Program-made: the position numbers and the translations under genes
Notes under the pieces: model-generated
The model's database searches: none
Told to the model about the DNA's origin: nothing
Seen by the model: the letters and a program-made list of their open reading frames with translations, nothing else
Assembly (NCBI RefSeq): GCF_001700435.1
Contig: NZ_LYPC01000022.1
Span: 164,086-228,085 of the forward strand
Source: Paenibacillus pectinilyticus
Lineage (GTDB): Bacteria; Bacillota; Bacilli; Paenibacillales; NBRC-103111
DNA length: 64,000 bases
Direction: 5' to 3'
In this document: positions 26,029 to 35,358 of the stretch, piece by piece
Position numbering within the stretch: position 1 is the stretch's first letter
Layout of the letters: each line of letters opens with the position of its first letter

Positions 26029-27975
26029 ATGCAGGATCTACAGTTAATTGACTCCCAAACGTTACTTAAACATTTATATATAAATGCTCCGATTGGGATC
26101 GCTTTAATCTCTCTGGATCGGAAATGGATGAGTGTTAACCCTACGGTTTGCAGTATTTTCGGGTATTCGGAAGAAGAATTTAAGGATGTTATTCTAGAAG
26201 AAATTCGACATCCTGACGATAGGAACAACACCACGGATTTACTAACAAAATTAATGGATGGCGTCATCCCATCCTATGAGGTGGAAAACCGGTATTTTAA
26301 TAAAAATGGCCATATCGTTTGGACCTATGTACATGTTTCTTTAGTTCGTGATGACAATGACGGAAAGCCTTTATATTTTATTACCCAATTTATCGATGTA
26401 ACCAAGAATAAACTAGCAGAACTAAAGCTGCAGGAAAGTATCGAACGCTATACGTCGTTAAAGAAATACAACCATGATGCTATTATTTCTTTTGGTTTGG
26501 ACGGAATTATCATTAACGGCAATAATATGGTGCATCAGATGACCGGATATCTCATTGAAGAGTTAATTGGCAATGGAATGTCCAAATTAATTGGCGAAAA
26601 AAGTGCAACTCATTTGCTTTTGGCTTTAAACGATCATGTGGAAATCGAAAAAGTTGAGAAAAACATCACTTATATTCAACACAAGGATGGGTATTCCGTT
26701 GAAGTGTTGGTCACGCTAGCTCCAATCATCATACAGACGAAGACGATGGGCTTTTACATCATAGCGAAAGATATGACGGAACAAAAAAAATTAATTATTG
26801 AAAAAGAAGCTGCCGAAAAGACGAATAAAGCTAAAAGCGAGTTTTTAGCCATGATGAGTCATGAAATCCGTACGCCTATGAACGGTGTTATCGGTATGAC
26901 AGATGTACTCTTAGACACGAAGTTGGATGAAGAGCAGATCGACTATGTAAAAATCATAAAAAAGAGTGGCGATACGCTGCTCGCGATTATCAATGATATT
27001 CTAGACTTCTCCAAAATTGAATCCGGCAAGACGGAATTAATGGAAGAACCGATGAATGTGAGAGATATTTTATCAGAAACGCTTTATATGGTTATGTCTA
27101 AAGCGCTTGAGAAAAATCTAGAGATCACGACATCCGTCTGTCCTAGGGTTCCTAATTTGGTTTATGGAGATAGTACGAAGTTAAGACAAGTTCTGATGAA
27201 TTTGCTCAGTAATGCCATCAAATTCACTCCTAACGGCGCGATTGCAATCAGCATTGATACGGTGTCTCACGAACTGAATAAGGTACGCCTTCAATTTGCA
27301 ATCCGGGATACAGGTATCGGTGTTCCGAAGGAACAGGCAGGTCATTTATTTGAACCATTTTATCAAGTAGATCATTTTATGACTCGGAGAACAGAGGGGA
27401 CGGGTTTAGGACTAGCTATCTGTAAAAAACTTGTTGCGCTCATGGATGGTCAAATCTGGCATGAGGCTTCAGATGATCAAATAGGATCAACTTTCTCGTT
27501 CACAGCTAACTTTCGGGTCCAAACGAATCTTGTAGACCCATTGCAATATGAAATGTGGCCTCAAGAAGATAACATTGTCGATAATTCAACAGAACAAACG
27601 TTGAAAATTCTAATTGCAGAAGACAATGACGTGAATCAAATTGTGTTAAAGAAAATGATAGAGAAACTCGGGCACAAAGCGACCCTAGTAGCAAATGGTA
27701 AAGAAGCCGTAGAAGCTGTCAAGCGTTATCCTTATGATATTATCTTTATGGATATTCAAATGCCTTGGATGGATGGGATAACAGCTACAAAGTTAATCAA
27801 TGACATGTATACAGGTAAGAAACGCCCGTGCATTGTGGCCGTGACAGCACACGCAATTAAGGGCGACAGTGAGAAATATCTGTCTGTGGGTATGGATGCT
27901 TACATCAGCAAGCCAATCAGCATTAACGCGATATCAGAAATCATTGAAAGATTTGAAAAACTGAAACAAATTTAA
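26029..27975 (+). CDS. Hybrid sensor histidine kinase with two PAS domains and a receiver
   Basis: A cytoplasmic sensor kinase with no membrane segment. PAS one lies at about residues 12-125 (GIALISLDRKWMSVNPTVC, then the PAC segment), PAS two at about 130-245. The phospho-accepting His is residue 278 in MMSHEIRTPMNG. N-box NLLSNAIKFT and G-boxes DTGIGVP and GTGLGLAICKKL follow. A receiver domain ends the protein with the phospho-acceptor Asp 575 in MDIQMPWMDG and a conserved Lys in ISKPISI. No output domain, so the signal must go to a phosphotransfer protein. AAAGGAGG precedes the start. Alone between two terminators. Confidence 0.93.
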   Translation: MQDLQLIDSQTLLKHLYINAPIGIALISLDRKWMSVNPTVCSIFGYSEEEFKDVILEEIRHPDDRNNTTDLLTKLMDGVIPSYEVENRYFNKNGHIVWTYVHVSLVRDDNDGKPLYFITQFIDVTKNKLAELKLQESIERYTSLKKYNHDAIISFGLDGIIINGNNMVHQMTGYLIEELIGNGMSKLIGEKSATHLLLALNDHVEIEKVEKNITYIQHKDGYSVEVLVTLAPIIIQTKTMGFYIIAKDMTEQKKLIIEKEAAEKTNKAKSEFLAMMSHEIRTPMNGVIGMTDVLLDTKLDEEQIDYVKIIKKSGDTLLAIINDILDFSKIESGKTELMEEPMNVRDILSETLYMVMSKALEKNLEITTSVCPRVPNLVYGDSTKLRQVLMNLLSNAIKFTPNGAIAISIDTVSHELNKVRLQFAIRDTGIGVPKEQAGHLFEPFYQVDHFMTRRTEGTGLGLAICKKLVALMDGQIWHEASDDQIGSTFSFTANFRVQTNLVDPLQYEMWPQEDNIVDNSTEQTLKILIAEDNDVNQIVLKKMIEKLGHKATLVANGKEAVEAVKRYPYDIIFMDIQMPWMDGITATKLINDMYTGKKRPCIVAVTAHAIKGDSEKYLSVGMDAYISKPISINAISEIIERFEKLKQI

Positions 27976-27983
27976 ATGTAAAT

Positions 27984-28006
27984 GCCTGAGCAATCAGGCT
28001 TTTTTA
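27984..28006 (+). terminator. Terminator after the hybrid kinase
   Basis: GCCTGA and TCAGGC arms with a GCAA loop, then six T. Confidence 0.8.
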
Positions 28007-28007
28007 T

Positions 28008-28577
28008 TTAATAATCGAGTAGACGTCCATTATCGTTCCACTGACCGTACATGTTGTTTTCCCTCGTATTTATTAGGAATTTTTCTAGTCTGCTATTATA
28101 TAATTCAGGCTGATTCCGATTACTTTGTATCGCGTCGATCCGAACTCTTTTATAAAGATCCGGAAATTCTACGAAATTCTCATATACCTGCTTTTCCTCT
28201 TTTAACATTTGTTCGATTTCTTCATCTATTCTAAAAGAATGGGGATCCATATCAGGAAGAACCCATCTTCCTTCGTCTCTCATTAACCCCAACTTTTCAA
28301 GACGACGGACTCGTTCTTTATTTAATTCGGTCCATGAACTTTTTTTACTTCTAGGAGATAGTCTCTGAGCCAGTTCCGTTTCAGAAATTTTCTTCTTGAC
28401 TCCATCGATCCATCCAACGCACAAAGCTTCTTCGACCGCATCCAAATACAACAACACATCGGGGAGGGGAGTTATACTAACGATAACCCAGCAACTCTTT
28501 TCAGTCTTACTGTTGTTCTGAAGCCAATGCCTTAAATCTTCCCTGGATTGTACGGATAATAAATTTTCGATTTCCAT
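28008..28577 (-). CDS. YdeI/OmpD-associated family protein
   Basis: 189-residue protein with the YdeI-type pattern: CWVIVSIT near the start, YLDAVEEALCVGWIDGVKK, the SPRSKKSSWTELNKERVRRL motif, and a C-terminal helical part (FVEFPDLYKRVRIDAIQSNR). In Enterobacteria the family was linked to bacteriocin protection; in Bacilli its role is unknown. The ATG at 28577 is the first with an AAAGGAGA site upstream, though the spacing of 14 is long. Confidence 0.75.
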   Translation of the reverse strand: MEIENLLSVQSREDLRHWLQNNSKTEKSCWVIVSITPLPDVLLYLDAVEEALCVGWIDGVKKKISETELAQRLSPRSKKSSWTELNKERVRRLEKLGLMRDEGRWVLPDMDPHSFRIDEEIEQMLKEEKQVYENFVEFPDLYKRVRIDAIQSNRNQPELYNSRLEKFLINTRENNMYGQWNDNGRLLDY

Positions 28578-28650
28578 AGATAAGTACAATTTCTCCTTTC
28601 CAAATTGGATTCGTATTCCCCTAGTATATCTTTTTACATAAATGGAAAAT

Positions 28651-28683
28651 AAAAAATGGCCTTTAATTGAACAGGCCATTTAT
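28651..28683 (-). terminator. Terminator of the PhnB-like VOC gene
   Basis: Inverted repeat with arms around AAATGGCCT, flanked by a T run when read on the minus strand; the VOC gene stops at 28691. Confidence 0.7.
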
Positions 28684-28690
28684 TACCGAG

Positions 28691-29155
28691 TTACTGTTTG
28701 TTGGAAATAACTTTATCAAGGAATTTATCTGCGTCACTATTAAATTTCCAAACAACACCAAATTTATCAGCTAACATACCGAAGCAGGAAGACCAAGGCA
28801 TTGCTGATAACGGCATGATAACATAACCACCTACAGATAAGTTAGAAAAGTAATCTTCCAGTGTCTGTTTATCATCAATAACGAGACTAATCAGTATGTT
28901 GTTGCCTTTAACCAACTCGCCAGTTACACTCTTCATCGAAGGTGGGATATCCGACATCATGATTTTCCCACCTGCAAATTCGATTGAAGATTCCATGATC
29001 ATATTTAATTCATTTTCAGGCAATGGATAGTTTGGATCTTGGGGAAAATCGCTGAATTTTACCTTCTTTACCTCGTTCGCATGTAAAGCCTCCGAATAAA
29101 ATTCAATTGCTTGTTCTGCGACTCCATCAAAATTTAAATATGTAATAGCTGACAT
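28691..29155 (-). CDS. PhnB/YjdN-like VOC protein
   Basis: A VOC-fold protein of the group often annotated as PhnB or 3-demethylubiquinone methyltransferase-like. Pattern: AITYLNFDGVAEQAIEFYSEAL, GGKIMMSDIPPS, and the ending MPWSSCFGMLADKFGVVWKFN. ATG 29155 has an AAGGAGGT site 8 bp upstream and gives 154 residues. It is divergent from the WYL regulator at 29257, with about 100 bp between them, so it is a likely target of that regulator. Confidence 0.85.
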   Translation of the reverse strand: MSAITYLNFDGVAEQAIEFYSEALHANEVKKVKFSDFPQDPNYPLPENELNMIMESSIEFAGGKIMMSDIPPSMKSVTGELVKGNNILISLVIDDKQTLEDYFSNLSVGGYVIMPLSAMPWSSCFGMLADKFGVVWKFNSDADKFLDKVISNKQ

Positions 29156-29256
29156 TAAGTTATACCTCCTTCTTGTGATAAATGTAGTATAATCCACAAA
29201 AGGTGACAGCAGTATGTCACTGTTCCTACATGAACCAGCGAAAAAGAGGGGGATAT

Positions 29257-30171
29257 ATGGACAAGGTAGAGAGATTAATTTCTATTATCATGATACTACT
29301 GAAAAAAGATGTCGTTACAGCAAAAGAATTCGCACAATTATTTAACGTTTCCAAAAGGACAATTCTTCGTGATATGGAAACACTGAGTTTATCAAACATC
29401 CCGATCTATTCTATCAGTGGAATCAATGGCGGATATTGCATGATGGATGAATACAAGGTTGATAAACGCCTTTTAAGCAATACCGACTTGGAGAATATAT
29501 TGACTGCGCTCGGCGGATTGGAGTCAATTCTAATTAGCAAAGAAGTTGAAGTGACGATAAAAAAGATTGAAGCCATGGTTAATCCATTGTCTCCGAAAAG
29601 TTCAATCCATCTGTCATTTTATGAGTGGGAGGGTCGGTCAGAAATTCTTCAAACCTTGAAAATATGCCAAGAATCAATATTAAAGAGAAGGTTAGTTTCA
29701 TTTGATTATATAGATAAAAATGGCACCACTACAAAAAGAATTGTCGAGCCATACTTGCTTCATTTTAGTGAAACGAGCTGGTATTTGAAGGGATTCTGTT
29801 TACATCGCCAGGAATATAGAACATTTAAATTATCCAGGATCGATCATTATCAAATGGATGAAAACACATTTAACCCAAGAGATTATTCATTGGAACAAGA
29901 ACATGAAGCAAGTTATCAACCGCAGCAATTAGTCGCAATTAAAGCGTTTATTTCGCCTAGCATTAAAGATCAATTCATTGAAAGGTACGGTAGAAAGAGC
30001 ATTGAAAACTATAGTTCTGACTATTTCTTAGCCACCATCCATGTTCCTCAAAACCGTATTGGTTTTCAATTCTTAGCAAGCCTGGGTACAAATATAAAAG
30101 TCTTAGAGCCCGAAACATTTGTTGAAGAATTTCGTATTTTTTTAATTCGTATGGTGGAGAAATATTCTTGA
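29257..30171 (+). CDS. HTH/WYL-domain transcriptional regulator (YafY type)
   Basis: DNA-binding regulator of 304 residues. N-terminal HTH_11 domain (VVTAKEFAQLFNVSKRTILRDM), then a WYL ligand-sensing domain beginning near residue 138 with a YLKGFCLHRQEYRTFKLSRI segment and a WCX C-terminal extension. The start ATG 29257 follows GAGGGGG. Divergent arrangement with the VOC gene suggests local control and self-regulation; the ligand is unknown. Confidence 0.88.
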   Translation: MDKVERLISIIMILLKKDVVTAKEFAQLFNVSKRTILRDMETLSLSNIPIYSISGINGGYCMMDEYKVDKRLLSNTDLENILTALGGLESILISKEVEVTIKKIEAMVNPLSPKSSIHLSFYEWEGRSEILQTLKICQESILKRRLVSFDYIDKNGTTTKRIVEPYLLHFSETSWYLKGFCLHRQEYRTFKLSRIDHYQMDENTFNPRDYSLEQEHEASYQPQQLVAIKAFISPSIKDQFIERYGRKSIENYSSDYFLATIHVPQNRIGFQFLASLGTNIKVLEPETFVEEFRIFLIRMVEKYS

Positions 30172-30220
30172 AAAAGGTTAAATGGAAAAACGTTAAGCTA
30201 ACTAGGAACGTTTATACAAA

Positions 30221-30595
30221 TCAACATTGTACGGAAGTGACACGGTTGGATAATCCGAGAAGCTCGGGTGAGTGGAGACTGCCACCGACCATTTGATCAT
30301 CATAATGTGTTAAATAAAATGAGAGCGAAATATGATTGGGAAGAACCAGCTGAACCCATTGTCCCTTGCAAACCTCTGCCTGTTGTGAATTTTGAATGGC
30401 AGTCCCATTACAAACTAATGAGTTATAAGATTGGCGGGTTAAAAATCCTGTTGCATAGTTGAAGTCGGCAGAGGTCACGTTGACTTGCAAATTAGTTCCA
30501 TCGTCTAATTGGATGGTCACCCATTTATTCATGCATTGTATAATATTTGAAATTCCTACTCTGTTATCGGGGAATGATGGGAAACTATTCCACAT
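30221..30595 (-). CDS. Conserved-type hypothetical protein, 124 aa
   Basis: Beta-rich small soluble protein without signal peptide. It contains KWVTIQLDDGTNLQVNVTSADF, a GFLTRQSYNSLVC segment and CKGQWVQLVLPNHISLSFYL. AAAGGAG precedes the ATG by 8 bp, so translation is credible. Three Cys are spaced through the centre. I do not recognise a named family. Confidence 0.6.
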   Translation of the reverse strand: MWNSFPSFPDNRVGISNIIQCMNKWVTIQLDDGTNLQVNVTSADFNYATGFLTRQSYNSLVCNGTAIQNSQQAEVCKGQWVQLVLPNHISLSFYLTHYDDQMVGGSLHSPELLGLSNRVTSVQC

Positions 30596-30742
30596 GTGAT
30601 GATCTCCTTTATAATTAAAGTTGGGATATACGCCTTAGATCGTACATTGCTTCCACCATATGCAACGGAGTGGGCATTTGTGAGCAATTTGAAAAGAGCC
30701 CCAGGTGACTGTGAACGCTAGGCTGAAAGGAGACATTCCAGA

Positions 30743-31654
30743 ATGGTTGTAATACCCGATACATTTATTAAAAGAATGCACGAACTCCACGGTGAACAAG
30801 GTGTTGCCTGGTCGGAGGCGCTGCCTGAACTAATCGCCGACTGTGCAAAGCGCTTCGACTTTATCCCTCTAGCTACATTTTCAAATTTAACATACAACTT
30901 TGTGCTCCGCGGAACGCAAAGAAACGGGAAACAAGTCGTCCTTAAATCATCCTTTATGAAGAAGGAGTTGTCTAGAGAAGTTAGTGTTCTTCGCGCTTAT
31001 AAGGGCCGAGGGGCTGTAGATGTGCTTGAAGCAGATGAGGAATGGGGAGTAGCATTGCTGGAGGGAGCAGAACCCGGCATACCGTTGTCGACAATTGAGA
31101 ATGATGCACATGCGACAGACATCTTTTGTGAAGTATTTCACCGTCTTCACCTTTCGCCGCCAATGGGCAGCTTGTACCCGTCAATGAAGCAGCATTTCAT
31201 GGCAATTGAGCGATACCGAGAGCGATTCAAAGATAAGAAAGATGATAGGCCACTGCCACTGAGTTGGGTGGAGAAGGCCGAAGAATGTCTGGAATATCTC
31301 ATCGCGACCACAAATGAGAATCTCTTACTACATGGCGATCTGCATCATGATAACATCCTTCAGCAAGGTGAAGAGAAATGGGCTGTCATTGACCCCAAAG
31401 GTATTATCGGCGACATTCATTTTGATACGATCCAGTATCTGCTGAACTACGAGGATCGTGGTGGTTACTGCCAACAGGTGCTTCGAGATCGGGTAGCGAA
31501 TATGACAGATCGGCTAGGTCTTGATCATCGCCGAATCGCGATGTGGGGTGTGGCGCGAGGTGTGTTGGAGGCGTGCTGGACGATTGAAGACGGAGGAACG
31601 GATTGGCAGAGAGGCATCCAAATTACGGAACGTTTTGCCAAACTTCTAGATTGA
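30743..31654 (+). CDS. Aminoglycoside/hydroxyurea phosphotransferase family kinase
   Basis: Protein-kinase-like small-molecule kinase of the streptomycin 6-phosphotransferase / hydroxyurea kinase group. Brenner motif LLLHGDLHHDNIL (catalytic Asp), then AVIDPKGIIGDIHFD (metal-binding Asp). The N-lobe Lys is in KQVVLKSSF. 303 residues, AAAGGAGA before ATG. It could phosphorylate an antibiotic or an endogenous compound; resistance is not proven. Confidence 0.85.
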   Translation: MVVIPDTFIKRMHELHGEQGVAWSEALPELIADCAKRFDFIPLATFSNLTYNFVLRGTQRNGKQVVLKSSFMKKELSREVSVLRAYKGRGAVDVLEADEEWGVALLEGAEPGIPLSTIENDAHATDIFCEVFHRLHLSPPMGSLYPSMKQHFMAIERYRERFKDKKDDRPLPLSWVEKAEECLEYLIATTNENLLLHGDLHHDNILQQGEEKWAVIDPKGIIGDIHFDTIQYLLNYEDRGGYCQQVLRDRVANMTDRLGLDHRRIAMWGVARGVLEACWTIEDGGTDWQRGIQITERFAKLLD

Positions 31655-31862
31655 GGCGTATCCAATTTCCCCCTCTCCGCTGGCCGCGAGCATGGGAACC
31701 GGCAGATTAATGGCGGCGACAAGGCATACGACTAGATTATAGGTAGTTTTGCTTGGACATACATACCTATTAAAGCTTCATATTGGCATGTTAGAAAAAG
31801 GGAATTATAATCAGAAGTAATATATTTTATTGATATTTATACATTAAGGGGAAGGTGAATTG

Positions 31863-31937
31863 GTGGATTTTGATACAATCAAAGAGCTATGTAAACCTCG
31901 GAAAATCAGGAATTCCTTTTTGGATAAGTTTGAATGA
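31863..31937 (+). CDS. Possible 24-codon leader ORF before the ABC exporter
   Basis: GTG start after GGGGAAGG, encoding VDFDTIKELCKPRKIRNSF and a short end. It lies in the 310-bp space between the kinase and the ABC transporter. It may be a truncated gene end or a leader; nothing else is evident there apart from an AT-rich promoter-like stretch around 31800-31850. Confidence 0.25.
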   Translation: MDFDTIKELCKPRKIRNSFLDKFE

Positions 31938-31967
31938 TGGTAAGTTAAATGAGGAGGAGTGAGCTTT

Positions 31968-32879
31968 ATGAATAATCTAGCCATTCAATTGGAGCATGTA
32001 ACAAAGGATTATAAGGGCAAAAAGGCAGTCGATGATTTGTCATTGAATGTGGAAAGCGGAACGGTATTGGCGCTGCTTGGTCCCAATGGAGCTGGAAAAA
32101 CAACAACCATATCAATGATTCTTGGTTTACAGCAACCGACAAGCGGGAAGGTCAAGTTGCTCGGAGAAGATCCGCGTGATATCAAGGTACGCAATCGAAT
32201 TGGCGCGATGCTGCAGGATGTAAGTGTAATCGATAATCTGAAGGTTGCAGAGACGATCAATTTATTTCGCAATTATTATTCAAATCCACTTTCGCTGGAA
32301 CAGTTACTCCATATCTCTGGATTAGAATCGGAGAAGAATAAAATGGCGGTATCGTTATCAGGTGGACAGCAGCGGAGGTTAGGTTTTGCATTAGCAGCTG
32401 CAGGGGATCCGGAAATTATTTTTCTCGATGAGCCTACGGTTGGGATGGATATCACTTCGCGTCAGCTTTTTTGGGATACGATTCGTGCAATGGCCGGAAG
32501 AGGTCGGACGGTTGTATTAACGACTCATTACTTAGAAGAAGCGGATAATTTAGCCGATCGCATTGTCGTGATCAATAACGGTAAGCTAGTGGCAGATGGT
32601 ACGCCGAGTGAGATTAAAGCTGGAACAACAGGGCGCGTCATCTCATTTACAGCTGGGCCATCCGTTACAACAGAAACGTTGCAAGATGTTCCTGGAGTTG
32701 CGAACGTGGAGTGGAGCGGGCGCAGAGTTAAACTGGCAAGCAGTGATACGGATCGATTAATTGTTGCACTGATAGAAAGGAATATCGACATGCGTGACAT
32801 TGAAATTCAAAGCGGCGGTCTGGAGGATGCCTTCCAAGCACTCGTTCAAAATACAAATGAATTAGAAGGAGCGGTTTAG
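31968..32879 (+). CDS. ABC-2 type exporter, ATP-binding protein
   Basis: ATPase of a drug/lipid/peptide exporter. Walker A GPNGAGKTT, signature LSGGQQRRLGFALA, Walker B IIFLDEPTVGMD and switch His VVLTTHYLEEA are intact. A C-terminal domain of about 90 residues follows, common in exporters of the DrrA/YxlF type. GAGGAGGAG precedes the ATG at 31968. The permease gene follows after one base. Confidence 0.92.
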   Translation: MNNLAIQLEHVTKDYKGKKAVDDLSLNVESGTVLALLGPNGAGKTTTISMILGLQQPTSGKVKLLGEDPRDIKVRNRIGAMLQDVSVIDNLKVAETINLFRNYYSNPLSLEQLLHISGLESEKNKMAVSLSGGQQRRLGFALAAAGDPEIIFLDEPTVGMDITSRQLFWDTIRAMAGRGRTVVLTTHYLEEADNLADRIVVINNGKLVADGTPSEIKAGTTGRVISFTAGPSVTTETLQDVPGVANVEWSGRRVKLASSDTDRLIVALIERNIDMRDIEIQSGGLEDAFQALVQNTNELEGAV

Positions 32880-32880
32880 G

Positions 32881-33633
32881 ATGAATACAAAACTTAAAGG
32901 GACAATAGCCCAGTGTAAAGCTGAAATTGTGAGGACAATACGGAATAAACGGTTTGTTTTCTTCTCGGTGGTTATGCCCGTTGCATTCTTCTTTCTTTTT
33001 ACAAGTACAATGGATAGTGGTACAAAAGTAAATGGTACCGATTGGGCTACTTATTATCTCATGTCGATGACGGTTTACGGTGTGGTAGGTGCGGGTTTAA
33101 CTTCATTTGCTCAACGAATTTCTAAAGAGCGTTCACAAGGCTGGATTCGCATGCTGAAAATCACACCGTTACCTTCTGGATCGTACATCCTTTCTAAAGT
33201 GGTGGCGCAAGGCTTGATTAACTTAGCTATTGTTTTATTGATGTTTATTATTGGCGGCCTTGGTAAAGGAATTCATCTCTCTTCTACGGTTTGGATAGAA
33301 AGTGGACTTTGGATCTGGATTGGCGGCTTCTCGTTCATGGCGTTAGGCACGTTGCTTGGTTCAATCAAAAATGCTGATGCAGTCCAGGTTCTTGCGCTAA
33401 TGTTATACATGGGGCTTTCAATTTTGGGTGGTCTTTGGTTTCCGTCAGCTTCTATGTCTAGCACAATGCAAACCATTGCTAAATTCACACCTACTTATCG
33501 ATTGGGGCAAGGGGCTTGGAATTTGGTTGGTGGAACGGCAATAGATTGGAATGGTGCACTTATACTAGCTGCCTATGTGATCGTTTTTATGTTACTATCA
33601 ACGTATATTATGAAAAGACAGGAAGCAATTTAA
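32881..33633 (+). CDS. ABC-2 type exporter, permease
   Basis: Six hydrophobic segments over 250 residues with the ABC-2 pattern (RNKRFVFFSVVMPVAFFFLF, RISKERSQGWIRMLKITPL, LWFPSASMSSTMQTIAKFTP). Partner of the upstream ATPase. Related exporter pairs in Bacillales are often followed by a LiaRS/DesKR-type two-component system; none is here. Substrate unknown. Confidence 0.9.
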   Translation: MNTKLKGTIAQCKAEIVRTIRNKRFVFFSVVMPVAFFFLFTSTMDSGTKVNGTDWATYYLMSMTVYGVVGAGLTSFAQRISKERSQGWIRMLKITPLPSGSYILSKVVAQGLINLAIVLLMFIIGGLGKGIHLSSTVWIESGLWIWIGGFSFMALGTLLGSIKNADAVQVLALMLYMGLSILGGLWFPSASMSSTMQTIAKFTPTYRLGQGAWNLVGGTAIDWNGALILAAYVIVFMLLSTYIMKRQEAI

Positions 33634-33720
33634 TCGATTGGTAAATCAGGTTGGCTTGCCCAGCCTGGGCCGCCCTTCTTTACAACTGAGGTTTTGGAGC
33701 ACAAGTACATAGTTCGATTC

Positions 33721-33748
33721 AAACCGCATAACTTGCGGTTTTTTTGTT
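33721..33748 (+). terminator. Terminator of the ABC exporter operon
   Basis: AAACCGCA / TGCGGTTT arms with a TAACT loop, then a T run; 90 bp after the permease stop. Confidence 0.75.
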
Positions 33749-33770
33749 TTTATAGGTGAAATTGAAGGAG

Positions 33771-34424
33771 TTAGCAATAATAGCTTAAATCGCAAGTATG
33801 AATTGCAGAATTATCCTTAAGGATCTCATAGATGTATCTAGCACAATCCTCAAACGTTACAAGACTAACCTTTGTTCGATCTCTTTTCAATATTCCTTTC
33901 GAAGGACCATCCGAGATGATACTCGCACGATGTACAATCCAATCAATATCTTGCGCTTCTTCAACTAAAAATTCAATTACTGCCTCATTATCCTTATGCT
34001 GACCAAGAAGGCCGGCATATCTAGCAAATATATTTTTCATAATCCAAGTCATAAGCGGAAGTCTTTCTTTATATCGACGCGTGAATCCTCCAGCTTGATA
34101 AAGGAAACGCTTTACGCCTTGTCGCCGCATAGCTGGGATAAGCCTCTTAGTAAATGGAGTATTGACTAGCCCTTTATTTTGTTCTTGAGCGTTGCCCAGC
34201 ATACAAATTACAAAATCGACTCCATGCAGCAGTTCGTCTATATGCTTATAATCTGAGATAGAACCTTTGATTAGCTCTAAATTTGTACTTTCAATCTTCA
34301 TTTTTTCTGGATTCCTAACCAAAGCTCTCACTTTATGACCTTCTTTAAGCGCGATGGAAACAAAATGCTGGCCAGTTCGACCAGTTGCACCAAATACTAA
34401 AAATGTCGATTTTATAAATTCCAT
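33771..34424 (-). CDS. NAD(P)-binding atypical SDR (NmrA-like)
   Basis: Extended/atypical SDR with the dinucleotide motif VFGATGRTGQHFVSIAL at the N-terminus, then RALVRNPEKM, and a C-terminal YIYEIL segment; 217 residues. Proteins of this group bind NAD(P)H and act as oxidoreductases or redox sensors. It lacks the classical YxxxK in an obvious place. The start at 34424 has only a weak AGGAT upstream. Possibly under the TetR regulator encoded next to it, but 230 bp lie between. Confidence 0.82.
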   Translation of the reverse strand: MEFIKSTFLVFGATGRTGQHFVSIALKEGHKVRALVRNPEKMKIESTNLELIKGSISDYKHIDELLHGVDFVICMLGNAQEQNKGLVNTPFTKRLIPAMRRQGVKRFLYQAGGFTRRYKERLPLMTWIMKNIFARYAGLLGQHKDNEAVIEFLVEEAQDIDWIVHRASIISDGPSKGILKRDRTKVSLVTFEDCARYIYEILKDNSAIHTCDLSYYC

Positions 34425-34658
34425 TCACAAATCCTCCAATGTGGGTTTAGGAATCAAAGCACCTTTTGTATAAATTAAAATATCATTGTGTAATTTGTGA
34501 TCACTTCCTAAAGTAATTATCCTAATCTTTGCTGAATTCAATAATTAATAGTTTAAATATAAAGTATGGTGTTAACTCCATAGCAAGGGGGATTTTTTAA
34601 ATGGACGGAGAAGAGTATATGTGCCAAGATAATTCTGGGAAAGTTTTTACGTTGATGC

Positions 34659-35210
34659 TCATTCTTTAATATAGGGCGAAATCCCACTTGAATAGAGGTT
34701 CTCCACTAACTTGAAAAACTCTTCTGACGATAAATCCTTTTGACGTTGGATCCAAAGACGAAACAAAGTAAGGGAAGTTGTCAGGTAAAACTCAATTAAG
34801 TATGGCGTTAAGGAATGGTTTTGCGGAACGTTAAAATCTAATTGATCCAAAGTGATTTCTTTTTTTAAGCGTTTTAAAAAACGGGCGCTTCCATAATCAC
34901 CCAAAAGGGCATTAAGAACCAGGAGATGTTCTCTATTGTCGAGACAATAAAGCGCATCTTGAACCGAATGCATCGATAGCTCTTTATTCGCCAATTCTTT
35001 TTTCATCTCATTAAATAAGTCATTTTCAACAGAGTCTAACAATTCGTAAATGTCAGTAAAGTATTGATAAAAGGTGCTGCGGTTATATCCTGATTTATTG
35101 GCAATTTCCTGAACCGAAATTTTCTCAATCGGCTTTTGGCTATATAACTCACAAAAAACGTCTACTAACTTTTGTCTTGTTTTCTCAGTTAGTTGGGGTT
35201 GCTTTTTCAT
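34659..35210 (-). CDS. TetR/AcrR-family transcriptional regulator
   Basis: N-terminal HTH (TRQKLVDVFCELYSQKPIEKISVQEIANKSGYNRSTFYQYF) and a helical ligand domain; 183 residues. AGGAGG precedes the start. It is divergent from the PanE-like gene at 35359 across about 150 bp. That spacer contains an imperfect palindrome near 35305 (ACAACACGTTGTTG), a candidate operator for both. Confidence 0.88.
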   Translation of the reverse strand: MKKQPQLTEKTRQKLVDVFCELYSQKPIEKISVQEIANKSGYNRSTFYQYFTDIYELLDSVENDLFNEMKKELANKELSMHSVQDALYCLDNREHLLVLNALLGDYGSARFLKRLKKEITLDQLDFNVPQNHSLTPYLIEFYLTTSLTLFRLWIQRQKDLSSEEFFKLVENLYSSGISPYIKE

Positions 35211-35358
35211 GTTTCCCTCCTATTAGCGAATAAGAATATCATCCGACACTTAATACAAAACTGATGGTTGATCAAGAAATAATGAAGATTTATAATCACA
35301 TCATACAACACGTTGTTGGATAATCAAAAGGGAATGTTAATAAGTAGGGGTGGTTATA

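Noticed and set aside
34601..34669. 22-codon ORF between the SDR and TetR genes
   Set aside because: Hydrophobic at the end with a GGGGG-type site upstream, but too short and without any pattern; overlaps the TetR 3' end.
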